Shown here one piece after another: positions 33,711 through 44,261 of a stretch of 64,000 nt of DNA; positions within the stretch are counted from its first letter, which is position 1; the number at the start of each line of letters is the position of its first letter. This DNA comes from Haberlea rhodopensis. Taxonomy: Eukaryota > Streptophyta > Magnoliopsida > Lamiales > Gesneriaceae. The position numbers and the translations under genes are program-made. The notes beneath the pieces are model-generated. The model was not told the DNA's origin, did no database searches, and saw only the letters and a program-made list of their open reading frames with translations. Location: positions 4,534,361 to 4,598,360 of the forward strand of contig CAJQUN010000039.1 of the NCBI GenBank assembly GCA_907163345.1. The letters are read 5' to 3'.

Positions 33711-35538
33711 AGTGAAAATATGATGTGGCTGGAAAAATTGTTTTTTTGCATTGGAGGGTTAACTATGTTTCACAATAATACATACGAGCTTATCCATGAA
33801 TTATCTTGTTAGTTCAAGATCTTCAAACTAAGGGCTCACATTCAACCATGTCAGCACATATACTTTAATAAAAAACAAATGAAGCAGGGAAACAACGAAT
33901 TTGTACCGTGAGACACTAAAATATAGGGATCCAAATGGTGCTCAAAATAAATGAAACTTGCTTATAAATGAAATCAAACAAGTAATTCTTATAATAATTA
34001 ATAATAAAATAAGGTCATAACCTAGACAAATTTTAAAGTTTAATTCACACAACCAATAGTGAACCGAAGAGAAGCTACTGGACCACTTCAATGAGCGTGT
34101 AGGTGAAGGTAACTAAACATGGAAGAGACAAATCAGTTTGGACCGATGAAGTGGCAGTAAAGTTAATTATCAAAGATGTCTAGTTCTAAATAAATCACAT
34201 AGTAGAGTCGATAAGGAACTCAGTGCAAGGCATACCCTTCTTTTGGCCGGAGATATTTTTACACCCTTTACAATTGCATCCATCTGAGCACCCAACATTA
34301 ACCTTTCGAAAAAAAAGAAACTCACTTTTTCACGAACAATGAAAGGGAAAAGATTTTTTTAAAAAAAATAAATTTAAATATAATAATTGGTTTATGACGA
34401 TTTTAAGCTTAAGCTTGAAAGGCTCTGGATATTTTTTTTTCCCCAAAATAAAGTTCCAAATTGTGAAATATTGAGCAAAGAGGAAATTGGTTTCATTTTT
34501 TTGTAAAATTCTCATGATGCTATAAGAACCAACAAACCCAAAAACAACCAACTAAAAGATAAGACGCATCGCATGGAAAAAGCAACAAATGTAGACAGAA
34601 ACAGCCCATTTGCAGGCATCAATCAAATGGCAATTGGTAAGAAGCCATCGGAAGTAAATATATTGACAAAGTAGAAAAATACGCACATCATGCACTCTAA
34701 CTATAATGCTAAAAGCAGAGTTCAAAAGATAATGCAAGTTGATAATCAAGTCGACATGACACTTTTGGGAGCAGCCAAATGATTTTACCTTCGCAACAAA
34801 TTGACTTTTGTGTCCTTATAATGGGTGTAACAAATCTGAAAGCAAGCTGTCGAATTTTCTTTCTTTTTCTAGCCAAACTGCTTCACAAATATTTAACATG
34901 ACAAATAACTGAATTACATGCAAGCTAGAATGAAAAGCTTCAACAACAAAAGTCAATGCTAAGTTGCTAACCCAAAATAATATCTTCAAAAGATTTAAAA
35001 CAAAAAAATGGAGATTTTTTTTAGTCAAAGTCACAGGATCAATGGAGATTTTGAGCCCCAATCTGCTTAAACAGATCAACAAAATCTAAAATGGAAATTT
35101 CGAGCCCCAATGAAAACTGCATGGTTGAACCATGAAGCTTTTCTATCACCAAAGATAACAAATATAATCATAATATATAATCTGAACAAAAATTAAAGGA
35201 ATATAATTATGTCAAGAGAACCAGAATCATGAAAAAAAATTAGACTTACGTTGTCTCTGAGAGTCTTTTGTCCTTGTCAAGTCATAACAAAAATAGACCC
35301 ATGTAAAACACAATAGTTATGGCGCTAAAAATCTGTAGACAAAAACAGCTTGAACACATAAATGGTTGCTACATTTTAAAAATTCACACTATGCTAGAAC
35401 AATTAAAGATTTTAAAACCCCGACTTAAAGCATGTATTCTCAGCTGAAAAATGAAAACTACAACTGTATGCACATAAATAGTTCAAAAACAGAAAAATGG
35501 AAACAGTTGTAATATGGATATTGTAGATAATTGCAGTC
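33711..35538. other. AT-rich non-coding DNA inside the putative Helitron
   Basis: No recognisable coding sequence between the Helitron-type end and the P450 fragment. Several T- and A-rich runs. Small frames around 34330-35082 do not resemble known proteins. Confidence 0.4.
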
Positions 35539-35599
35539 TTAAGAGGAGACATGAATAATTTTTTTGAAATCTCTCATTTTTGTTTGTTTGTTGATAAGA

Positions 35600-36037
35600 G
35601 TACCCTGTAGTGTATAGAGGAACATACCCACATAACAAGTTCCAATATCTATTTTGGGGTAGTTATCATTCTTATTGGTGATTATTTCTTTAACAAGTTC
35701 GGTTTGAGTCACCACCAGCTGACCTTGAAGACCATTCCATGTCAGAAGTAGGCCCCTACACATACGAAAAACATTGTATTCAAAGCTCAAACTAAGAAAT
35801 ATGACTATAGCGTCGAAGATTTGGTGAGAATTTCTTACCATTGAGGTTTATCCATGCATGAACATGAGATAAAATTCTTGGGAGTATGTTATGTGAAATA
35901 CCTTCCATTGCCTTTTTTCCATAGAAACCCTTCTCATGGGTAATATCCTTCGTGTTTTCATATACAAATCTGTATGAAGGATCATCTATCCGTTGAGATT
36001 TCATCAGGTATTGAACCAGAAATAGGTTTAGCCACAC
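35600..36037 (-). pseudogene. CYP749/CYP72-clan cytochrome P450 fragment (copy 1)
   Basis: The first piece (36037-35839) encodes KSQRIDDPSYRFVYENTK followed by GISHNILPRILSHVHAWINL, ending at a GTAAG donor. After a short intron the second piece (to about 35660) encodes LLTWNGLQGQLVVTQTELVK and NDNYPKIDI. This pattern matches the N-terminal region of plant CYP749A-type P450s just before the F-G region. The heme-binding cysteine, the I-helix and the rest of the protein are absent. The exon junction does not keep frame. P450s are ER-bound monooxygenases; this fragment cannot be one. Confidence 0.75.
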
Positions 36038-36339
36038 TTTCTTAAGAAATCAGAAAGGGGTGGACAAGAAATATAAGAAAAACCAGCGTTTACAATAAGA
36101 GTAATTATCTGTACAAGTATAACCATCATATTTTCTCGAATACTATTGATTTGGCATCAACGCAAAGCTAAAGTACTGAGATCCTGCCTCGGTGACACAA
36201 AAACCAAATACATAATCGAAGAGGCTCTATATCTAATCAGCTTATGAACAAATGACTTTCTAGAAAACTACTACACTATCCCCCACAACAAGGTCCAAAT
36301 ACACCCCTGGGTAGATACACATCACAAACAAATGAGTTG

Positions 36340-36969
36340 ACCATGTAAAAACCATTACTCGCCGTCTTATATGGGTATTTCTCGGGAACTTGCTTCGGAA
36401 GTTTAACTTGCAACTCGAATACATCATCCCCTCTAAGCATGTCCCGTAGCCATGTGACCCAGTTTTCATAGACACCTGAAATAAGGGAACAAACATCGAA
36501 TTGAATGCATTTGAAGTTTCACCATCAGCTTAGACATAGAAAGAAAACTGATATTGTCTCACATTTTTCAGACATACATGATGCGTTAACTACGCAACAA
36601 ACTCAATAATAGTAATGAACAAAGGAGACACCCAATGGCTACTGTTATAAGCACATCTTCAAGAAGATGTATTTATCTTCTTCAATTTAACGAAGTTATG
36701 GTTTTGCACCTTCCAATTGAATCTTTATACTCATATATATATAAACAAGTCTGTATAGATGATAATAGAGGGCGATATATGTTCACCATCTCAAGAGCTC
36801 CTCTGATTACCCCACTTAGAATATTGCAAAAGTAAAGACCTTGACAGGTATCAGGAAGCTCAACAAAGTCTACTTGTGGATTATCCTCCAAAATTTTACT
36901 GCAGGTTGTTCCCTCAACGTCCCAGTTCGTGACAGATGCAGTGACACCCAGAAACATTTTGAATCCAAC
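36340..36969 (-). pseudogene. BET3: TRAPP complex subunit BET3 (TRAPPC3) fragment, copy 1
   Basis: Exon 36969-36787 (AG/GT bounded) encodes VGFKMFLGVTASVTNWDVEG, then NPQVDFVELPDTCQGLYFCN and ILSGVIRGALEM. After an intron, exon 36475-36340 encodes VSMKT and, one base out of frame, VTWLRDMLRGDDVFELQVKL and QVPEKYPYK. BET3 is a small subunit of the TRAPP tethering complex in ER-to-Golgi traffic. A single-base deletion after VSMKT destroys the frame, and the 5' exons with the start codon are missing. The fragment covers roughly the C-terminal half. Recognition is strong. Confidence 0.88.
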
Positions 36970-36999
36970 CTGTTCATATCAGGTTTTGAATAATGGATT

Positions 37000-39320
37000 C
37001 AATAAAACATTATGCTCAAAATCATGCCATCATCTCAAAGAGGCGTTCATACATCAACAAGACAAGGGAAATATGATGAATAGATCAGACGATACAGTGG
37101 CTTAATAATAATCTTTTAAAAGTAGCTTCCAAAGTCACGTAATCTACTCAGAGTGAAATGCTATCCTAAATCATGTCTACCTAGATTCACCCAATCATAT
37201 AAAGCACTTGAAGCCATTCCTCACGTGACTGATCATGATCTAGCAAACAGAGTGTGAAACACCGTTTTCCCGTGGATTCTGGTGGATCTAACCGAATTCG
37301 GAGCCTCCGAATTGCCGCAAGGTGTTATGGTTTGCCTATAGTACGAAATGATAATTGAAATAGCTCTAATTATTTTAGTGAACAAAACATCCATATGGGG
37401 TTAAACAAAAGCTTTCTTCATCCATATGGGATTAAACAAAAGCTCTCTTCATCTATTACAAAGACGAAATTCTGCAGAGATCGAAACTGCGGCTGCGTCT
37501 CGAAAGCCGGAGACAAAACGCGAAAGCTGCAACACATCTTCTAACTGTGGCGAAGGAAAACAAAAAATACCCCATATTACTGGTGAGAGCAACCAAAGGA
37601 AAAAATGAAAATGAGACAAGGAACGCTCGATCAAAAGCTTAAAATAATAGCAAACAAAGGGGAAGAATCATCTTCCCGTTACATAAAGAGGAAATAAATT
37701 CTTACATATGAAGGGGACGACAGTGAAGATGAGCAGCGGCGACGCGAAGTTGAACAACGACGGCGTGAAGATGAACGGCATGAAGGGTCTGAGAGTTGCG
37801 TGAAAAAGGCGCTTAGGGTTGAAGGGTTTGTTAGTTGATGAGAGGTGCGTGAAGATGTGGTACTTGATTTATAAAAAAAAGACAAGAAAAATAACTTAAA
37901 AGGATCATAATGCAAGAAGCCCCAAAATAATTATAGGACCAAAATGAAAGGAAAACAAAGTTTAATGTTCATAACTTTTAGAAACTGGACTCAGTTCACT
38001 GTAGCATAGTTTGTTCGCTTATTATATTGGTAAATTTTATCTTGGCATAAATGGAAGGAATGGAAAAGCCTCATGTACTGTAGTCGCGACACAAACTATT
38101 CTCCATTGTAGGCTGAAGAAGCGTTTGAATACCTAAACTAGAGCGTTGCAGAAAATCAAGGTGGTGGTTCCAGTAATGCAGAGACATCAAAGTTATTAAC
38201 GAGTCCTTGGCTTAAAAGGCGCATGGCTGCTCCTTGTGAAAACTTTTCTAGCAAATAAGAAACGAGGAACTGATGTCAGGTTTTTCCTGCACCACTCGGT
38301 TCTGAATTCCATTTCATAATATACATGATTAATGTCCTGCAGAGTACATTTGGAGAAGGTAAGTTAACCCAAGTATAAAAAATGTCAACATGAAAACACA
38401 CCAGTTAAAGATACAATTAAATACATTTTCAGTGACTGAATGGTGGCAACATGGCTAGCCACGTGCCATCATACGAAGTTTCTCCATGGTTTTGAAAGGG
38501 TAGCAGAATGGATCAGCAGAATAGATTTGCAACTGTATACTAGTAAGAGTGTCATCCTTTAATTTCTCCTCGGTCAAAGTACATGCATGGCTTTATATTG
38601 AAGTTGACATCTTCAGTTTGAAGTGGCGACTTATGTCCGTTTAGTAAAATGTTGTATTTGAGATTATTTTTACTAGTATATTATTAATTTGGGGGTTACA
38701 ATAAAAAAAAAAAAAAAACCAAAATTGTGGTCCATCTTTCATTGATCAACACTTTCCTCGCCATTTGAAATATCTCAAGCTTTTAAAAAGGACCACCCCT
38801 CATTTCTGTTAAAAAAGCGCAAGAACTGAGAAAGAAAGAATGTGAAGAGAAAGGGATACCGTTTCAGTTTTCATGGATTCCCAGGTGGTGGAGAAATGGA
38901 AACCATTGAATAAGGGTAATTTTGGCAAAGTCACATGGAAATTCAAAATGGAGGTTATTTTCAAAGAAAAAATTAGATAAGGTCAAAAATCAAAAGAAAA
39001 TAGGGTGGAAGGCTATTTTCTAATTGTCCCTGTCGTGGTCAATACATTATGTATGGTGTCTAAAGGTTGTTAGATCATTACGCGTACAAAGTTTCCTTTG
39101 CTTCTGCGAAACAAATCTAGGCTCAATTAGCTACTAGGATTGGCTTATTCGAATTTGATTCATTACTTCCTCTTTTTTCGGTCGAATTTGATTTGGTGAA
39201 CTGACTTAATCTCTTATTGTTGTAGCATCCTGAAATGCAGACATCTGCAATGCTTGCTTAATGCCGATTAATGCTGAATTCTGGTAGGGAGGGACCCTCT
39301 ACACATGTCCATATCTGCAT
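37000..39320. other. Non-coding part of the duplicated segment between BET3 and CAP-D2 fragments
   Basis: Contains a 78-codon minus-strand and a 60-codon plus-strand frame near 37430-37915 with low-complexity arginine/serine content; no known match. At 38115-38265 a plus-strand stretch reads as a possible exon (SVAENQGGGSSNAETSKLLT then SPWLKRRMAAPCENFSS), unidentified. A poly-A run of about 17 is at 38702-38718. The equivalent in copy 2 is about 49100-51419. Confidence 0.45.
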
Positions 39321-41126
39321 GTGCAAATGTCTGATTACCTTTCATCTTATTTTGTCCTTTTTCCCAGTGAGTCAAATCTCCAACTGCTTTTCACTGTTGT
39401 GGAGAACTCGCCTTCAGAAACTGTTCGCTCAAATTGCACTATAGCTCTTGGAGTTCTTGTTGTTCGCTTTCCCAATCTTTTGGAGCCATGGACAGAAAAC
39501 ATTTATGCTCGTCTCAGAGATCCATCAGTATTTGTCCGAAAGAACAATATATTGGTGCTTTCTCGCCTTATATTAAATGATATGATGAAGGTTTAAGGAG
39601 TCTTTCTGATGTGTAGTATTGATCTTGACTATCAAATGTTCAGGTTAAAGGTTACATAAATCAAATGGCTATGAAATTAGAAGAAGAAGATGAAAGGATT
39701 AGATCTAGCCAAACTTTTCTTTAATGAGCTTTCGAAGACAGGTAAAATCATTAGTACATAATTTTAGGATTTGAAATCATTGTTCATATTTTGTATATCT
39801 TGTACTCTCAGTAAATGACCTCTTAATTTTTTTAATTTTGGTTGTAGGAGCAATCCTGTATATAATTTACTTCCAAATATCCTTGGAAAACTATCCTAGA
39901 ACTTGAAAGAAGAGTATTTCTGCAACATTAAGTTTTTAAATGGTTCCATCAAGAAGGTATTACAAGTTTTGTTTTTTTTTTTATAAACAAAGGTATTACA
40001 ACCTTTGGTTACTCATTCGGGACAAAAAAAACATGCTTTGAGGTATAAGTCTACTAAGCCAGTTTAATTCTCCAGGACAAACAAATAGAAGCTTTAGTCG
40101 AAAAGTTATGTACTAGGTTTGTTGGAGTGGCGTATGTTTTTCCTTTAAAAAATCTGATCATTTTGTCATGACAAACAATAAAAGCTTTTTTGATTGCTCC
40201 TTGCTGTAAACTTTGAACTCATTGTAAACCTATACCTATGATTCCATGGCCTTGGTTTTGACCAATATATTCAAGACTTCTTGAATAAATTCAAATCTAT
40301 CTTATCTACTCCAATATTCACGAGACTGCAAGTAGTGGGAAATCGACATTGCAATTTGTCCAAGACATGTAAACTAGAAACCGTTTTCAAAAATCTATTA
40401 GTGAGAGCCTGTCTATAGTACTCTGACAGCATATATTGCTTCTCACTGGCTTAAAGTTCAAGATTCCTTTTGTATTAAGACGGAAAATTAGTTCTACAAG
40501 AGGTTAATGTGTTATCAACAATGTCAAAATAATAGTTGAATATGTGGGCTTATATATTTCACTGGATAGCACTCTTACTATTGTTTTTTAAATCTTAAGT
40601 TGATGTCAGGCAATGAGAGTATATTTCTTATTGCCTCTGTAGCTAGCTTTTTCGGAGAAAAGCATAAGGAAACCGATGGAATGAACAAGCCTTATCTGAG
40701 GACACTGTCATGGAAAATTTTAAGAACATAATTAATAAATAAAGTAATAATTAGTGTTTTTTTAGTTAATGGGTTAGGTTGCTCTGTTACATCCTATTTG
40801 AACATATTTAAAGTTTCTAAACTTTCTGCTTAATTTTCATGCACCCTCAGGGGAAGAAGTTTTCAAACCAGGACTAAAATCAAGCATTGAAGAATTTGAG
40901 GAAAAGATCAATAAGTTCCACGCTGAAAAAAAAAGATTAAAGAACTTACTGCAAAGATCGCACAAGAATTTTAAGAAAATATCAATAAGTTCCATGCTGA
41001 AAAGAAAGGTCAAGAATTTACTGCAAAGGGCCCACAAGCGCATCAACAAAAAAGGGATAGCTCGATATATTTTGCTGGTTTTAAGAAAGATGCAGAGGAA
41101 AGCGAGGGATCTGAGATAACTGAAGG
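39321..41126 (+). pseudogene. CAP-D2: Condensin subunit CAP-D2 fragment, copy 1
   Basis: A plus-strand exon near 39366-39590 encodes LQLLFTVVENSPSETVRSNC, LEPWTENIYARLRDPSVFVR and LSRLILNDMMK: the Cnd1 HEAT-repeat domain of condensin complex subunit 1. After an intron, VKGYINQMAMKLEEEDERIR begins at 39644, but a frameshift follows and LFFNEL is in another frame. Later exons give NPVYNLLPNILGKLS (about 39848), DKQIEALVEKLCTRF (about 40078), LSEDTVMENFKNIINK (about 40690), then the coiled region EEFEEKINKFHAEKK and FAGFKKDAEESEGSEITE (41072-41125). Condensin compacts mitotic chromosomes. Stops and shifts make it a pseudogene; N- and C-termini are missing. Confidence 0.88.
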
Positions 41127-43457
41127 TATGTGTCACTAATTTAATGAATTTGATTCTCTTTTTCCTTGAAGGCTGGTTTATTGGTTGTTGTCAAGGCTAT
41201 TCTTATTTTCAAACATTCTTGTGAGTTTTTTCTATCTAAATGGCTCTTACATTTTATGATTGATGTGTTTGAAATTCCATTATCTGCATCGCAATCATTG
41301 AACAGGCAAAAAAGAAAAAAAATTATGTAGCTGGTTAAAGGTACAAGCTCTCTAGGCCAAATTTGTGGCATTTGGCAGGCTTTATTGGATGCACAACAAT
41401 TTAGACTTCACACAACAGGTCCAAGCTATGTGCGTAACTTATCAGTAGCAAAGTGAGACAACATATCAGAAGAAAATAGTATTTCTATCACTTATGTTAT
41501 TGTGCGTTGTTTATATGTAACTCTTTGTTTTCTTCTTGCTTTTTTTCTGTCAAACTACCTTTCGGTTTTTATTATCATCTAAATCTATGGTGATTCTATG
41601 TTTACACTTTACATAAATAATTGGAAAATGGTTGCATTCACGAATTTGAGATGGCAATAACCATCGCTTTTAAAAATGTTTAAACAAGTCTGAAGAGGCC
41701 TTAGGATCTTATTGTTTGTTGGATGACTGAGTACTCATGCAGTCCCTTGAATTTAGGCTCTTGGTTGAAGATTTATTTTTTCGATGCCTTATTGTGCTTT
41801 GTCGAGTAAAATTTACTGCATTTATAGATTTGTCATTTATTTTTCTTGATGAACAAGTACCTTACATTTCCATAGTGTATATACTTCGGTAGTTTCATAA
41901 AGTCTCGTGCACTTTTTCATGATTCAACTAGCATAGCACCCATGCTGATTGATGTTCATTTATTAGCATATGAATAATGCAAGAAATCTTTTTTATCAAA
42001 TCCACTTTTTTTCCAGGATGGGAATATATACCCGTTTCTTTTATTCAAAAATACCTCAAGAGATGAGAAGACGAGGTAACCACATTCACCTGTCTTGTTA
42101 ATAAAAATCTTCTGTTACAAATCTAGCTCATATCATGTTTATCTACTCTACAACCATGTCTCATGCAAAGAACTCCCTACTTACTGAAACTTCATATTTT
42201 CAATGCCATTGGATACACAAGTTTAAGTTTGGTAGTAAAAAAAGCACTCAGGTTTTAAGAATTTGGTATTTGGAGAAACTGCGATTGTGAGCTTTTGCTT
42301 CGACTCTCTTTATTTTTTTATAAAAAAAACATCGTTTATTTATTCAAATATAAATAAATTGTTACTACTTTTTTTAACAAAAAGCACTTAAAAAAGGTTA
42401 TCCTTAATAAACCATTTCTAAGTTCAACCTGGTCCGTTACTTTAATCATATTCATTCTGCATTTATTGAGAAGTATATGGTATATTGTTTTCTCCGCCAA
42501 CTTAGCTTTGGAGGAATTTGCATTTCTGCATATATTAATTTTCCTTGTACATTGTCCTTGTTATGTTTCTTGATTTTTTAAAATTTTTGGTTGAGTTAGT
42601 GGCTTCAATTTTTTTGTTCACGAACGTCTTGGGTTGCGTTGACGAAAAATTTGTTAGGTCAGTTGTTTTGGTTCGTCAACTTTATCACCATTTGAAATTC
42701 TATTTCCAAAATTTTATATTTATTTTTGGTCATTTTGCTTATGTTTTCATTGGCTTGGAGGTTTAGTTCAAACACTTATTGTATGTTTGAAAAATTATCT
42801 TTTTATATCCATAGGATCTGGATAATGAAAAAGCAATAATTAATGATAAAAGATCAATAACGAATGTAAATCTTGATCATATATATTTGTGATGTTAATA
42901 TAATCGAATTCCAGCCTCTTTTTTTGAGTTTTTTAAAATTTTGAGCTATTTTATAGTATAGTTTAGATTTAGTATTTTGCTATCATGTAATTTATGCTGC
43001 TTGGTTTGTGACAACCGACTGATTTGCTCTGTTGTTTCATTGCATATCCAGGATCGTTCAAATCGGACGTGTATGGCTTGCCCCCTATGCTATGTTTATC
43101 TTGGTAGATAAGGTTTCTCGCATTTTATTTAGCAATGTGAAGAACGATTAGGTTTAATAAACCCAATTGTTTTCCAACTTCAACATTTGTCTTGAATTTG
43201 AGAAGAAAAAAAATGCGGAGTGGACCATTTCTGAATATGCTTACAATGAAACGGGAAAATGTTTGCATCATTTGGATGTATGTTATAACATAGCTGCCAT
43301 ATTTTCTGTAATCTCTATCTGATACGATTTTAATTGGGGAATACTTTTAGTTTTTCATTTGAAGCTCCTTTTTGTATTTCATCAGTTTAATACTGTTTTC
43401 TGCCCAAAAAACATAATACTGTTATTATAAATTTAATAATAGTGTGGTATAACATTA
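41127..43457. other. AT-rich DNA right of the CAP-D2 fragment
   Basis: No known protein is visible. Near 43425-43450 the minus strand reads CACACTATTATTAAATTTATAA, which resembles the AT-rich start of many plant Helitrons but lacks a clean leading TC. It could be the 5' end of the element whose 3' end is at 33677. Confidence 0.4.
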
Positions 43458-43486
43458 CTAGTTTATTGGCACCAAGGTGCGGTGCC
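43458..43486 (-). other. Second Helitron-type 3' terminus of the same family
   Basis: On the minus strand a GGCACC...GGTGCC hairpin (43468-43486) is followed by AATAAACTAG and host T. The last 16 bases match the end at 33677 apart from one C. The stem is shorter (6 bp), with compensating change in the loop, so it looks like a diverged family member. Confidence 0.6.
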
Positions 43487-43559
43487 AGGTACCAAAATGT
43501 TAATCAATTTTTTCTTAAGTTGATCGAAAATAACATTTCAAATAACTTTTTTTAACAAA

Positions 43560-43955
43560 CATTTTTAAAAAAAACGACAATGCTAATGTAATTGAATTGG
43601 AAAAAAATAACCAAATGATTTGCTCTAACTTTTTTTTAAAAAAAATGATGCCCATCTCACTAAAAACTGAAAAAAAAAAAAAAAAAAATTGAAGTTGTGC
43701 GCATGAACACCCGATTAAGATATTTTTTTCCTAGTTGGTTTAGGCCAAATCCGGTCATCAACAAAAATAATTAAAGCGAGCATGCTACTGTAATTGAATG
43801 GAAAAAAATACCAAAGGACCAACTCTAACTTTTTTTAAAAAAAACATGATGTTCATCTTACAATAAATTGAAGTTGCGCATATCAACAATCGATTAATAT
43901 ATTGTTTTTCATGTCGGTTCAGGTTAAACCCGCACATCAACAAAAAAAAATTTTT
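43560..43955. repeat. Two diverged tandem copies of a 190-210 bp unit
   Basis: Copies at about 43572-43765 and 43778-43950 share GCTAATGTAATTGAATGGAAA-like, CTCTAACTTTTTTT, TTGAAGTTG(T)GCGCAT and GGT(T)CATCAACAAAAA blocks. They lie next to the second Helitron-type end, where internal tandem repeats are common. Confidence 0.7.
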
Positions 43956-44261
43956 GCAAAAAAAACATTTTTAAGAAAAATAATTGTAATAAATAGTGAA
44001 ATACTATTCATTACTATTCCTTGCAATAGTATTATTCCAAACTCTTACACACTTATTATATAGTTATTATAATAATATATAGTTAGTCGAGAACAAGCAC
44101 ATATTAGCAATATGTCATAGGCAAGGGCGGATCCAGGATTCAAATCTACCCTGGGCTGACAAAATAAATTCAAATACATCAATATATATATATGCCAAGA
44201 AATTTGTTTTAAATAAGAAAATAATACTAATTACATACTCACAAAAGTAAGAGATCAAGCT

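Larger units (their letters stand above)
35685..41030. repeat. 5.3-kb duplicated segment, copy 1
   Basis: The sequence from 35685 recurs at 47783 with an offset of 12094-12099 bp and continues to the N gap at 53106. By eye the first 3.9 kb differs by only a few single-base indels in homopolymers. It contains parts of a P450 gene, BET3 and CAP-D2. The true right end is hidden because copy 2 runs into the gap. Confidence 0.95.

Noticed and set aside
37449..37915. Serine/arginine-rich frames on both strands near 37450-37915 as a possible captured gene
   Set aside because: Low-complexity composition, opposite-strand overlap and no recognisable domain; left as non-coding.
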